DNA from: an uncultured bacterium
Lineage (GTDB): Bacteria > Acidobacteriota > Thermoanaerobaculia > Multivoradales > JAHEKO01
Assembly (NCBI GenBank): GCA_938016625.1
Contig: CALILB010000356.1
Location: 1 to 6,479 of the forward strand
Direction: 5' to 3'
Length of the DNA: 6,479 nt
The notes beneath the pieces were generated by a model, which was given only the letters and a program-made list of their open reading frames with translations, ran no database searches and was not told where the DNA came from. Of this stretch, positions 5,943 to 6,479 are shown piece after piece. A program made the translations under genes and the position numbers. Each line of letters opens with the position of its first letter. The first letter of the stretch is position 1.

Positions 5943-6479
5943 TTACTGGCTCGAGAGCAGACGTAGTGCCTCGATGGCGGCCTGGCGCACCTTGAGGCTC
6001 GGATCGTCCTTCGACAGTCGCTCCAGAAGCTCCCGCGAATCCTCCACTTCGAGGGTCGCCAACGATCGGATAGCGCTGATCATGGCCTCCTCTGCCTGAG
6101 CGGGTGTGATGTCGGGGATCTGGGTGGTCAGCGAGCGATCCAGCATCCGGTAGAGCACCGGGAGCCCAAGATCGCTGCCCAGATTGGCGAGCGCCAAAGC
6201 AGCGTTCCAACGCACGTCTACGACTGCGTCGTCCAGCAGCGGTGCAAGACCGGGAATGGCTTCCTGGTCACCGAGCTCACCAAGGCCAAAGGCCGCGGTT
6301 TTGCGGATTCCCGGATCTGGATCGGCGAGGGAGGCCATGAGTGGCGGTACCGCTCGCGGGTCGCCCGTCTTGCCGAGACCCCAGAGAGCGTATATCCGTG
6401 TCTCGGAGTTCGGATCGTCGAGCGCCTCGATAAGCAGGGGGACGGCCTCCGGGTCTTGGGTGTAGCCCAGCACCAGCGC
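5943..6479 (-). CDS. HEAT-repeat (PBS-lyase-like) protein, C-terminal part
   Basis: The visible 178 residues enter the window already in frame (A-L-V-L-G-Y) and end at TAA (5945-5943). A GTG at 6473 is almost certainly an internal Val, because the repeat pattern is already under way there. The sequence is a row of two-helix HEAT repeats of about 31 residues with the signature D-P-x-A-V-P-x-L ... R-x-x-A-x-x-x-L-G. Three are clear (starting at DPEAVP, DPRAVP and DQEAIP). The fourth is longer and degenerate, with an inserted IPDITPAQAEE-like stretch, and a final one ends in RQAAIEALRLL. Such proteins are protein-binding scaffolds; the PBS-lyase name reflects repeat similarity and not proof of bilin lyase activity. 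No membrane segment or catalytic motif is visible. The partner is unknown, and the gene is 113 bp ahead of the cytochrome c gene on the same strand. Confidence 0.85.
   Translation of the reverse strand, partial: ALVLGYTQDPEAVPLLIEALDDPNSETRIYALWGLGKTGDPRAVPPLMASLADPDPGIRKTAAFGLGELGDQEAIPGLAPLLDDAVVDVRWNAALALANLGSDLGLPVLYRMLDRSLTTQIPDITPAQAEEAMISAIRSLATLEVEDSRELLERLSKDDPSLKVRQAAIEALRLLSSQ

Overview
This is bacterial DNA of fairly high GC, and every gene I can support lies on the minus strand, so transcription runs from high to low coordinates. The core is a four-gene cluster, read 5217 to 51. It encodes a cytoplasmic FAD/NAD(P) and iron-sulfur oxidoreductase of the glutamate-synthase-small-subunit (GltD) type, a Tat-type Rieske protein, a fused cytochrome b (b6 plus subunit IV), and a membrane-anchored cytochrome c with five haem-binding motifs. 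A fifth gene with a strong Shine-Dalgarno sequence starts at position 17 and runs off the window. The genes overlap by 4 bp or are separated by 0, 11 and 33 bp, so they are almost certainly one operon. Together they describe a non-canonical Rieske/cytochrome b (bc-type) quinol-oxidising complex in which a multihaem protein replaces cytochrome c1 and a putative pyridine-nucleotide module is encoded first.

Upstream is a 240-bp gap holding three consecutive inverted repeats and presumably the operon promoter. Before it comes a small monohaem cytochrome c with a probable lipoprotein signal (5829 to 5458), with its own good sigma70-like promoter candidate. It is a plausible soluble or lipid-anchored electron acceptor for the complex. 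At the right edge is the C-terminal part of a HEAT-repeat (PBS-lyase-like) protein that enters the window from beyond 6479.

Working model (inference): quinol is oxidised at the cytochrome b Qo site. One electron goes to the Rieske centre, the pentahaem cytochrome and onward to a small cytochrome c. The other goes through the b haems to the cytoplasmic side, where the FAD/Fe-S protein could exchange electrons with NAD(P). From memory, bc-type complexes with NAD(P)-oxidoreductase subunits have been proposed in anammox planctomycetes, so the idea has precedent. The direction and the physical association cannot be read from sequence. The lineage is uncertain: Gram-negative type envelope features (Tat Rieske, lipoprotein, c-type cytochromes), high GC and this style of complex fit Acidobacteriota, Desulfobacterota-like or Planctomycete-like bacteria. 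I would not commit further.

No tRNA, rRNA, CRISPR, transposase or attachment site was seen.
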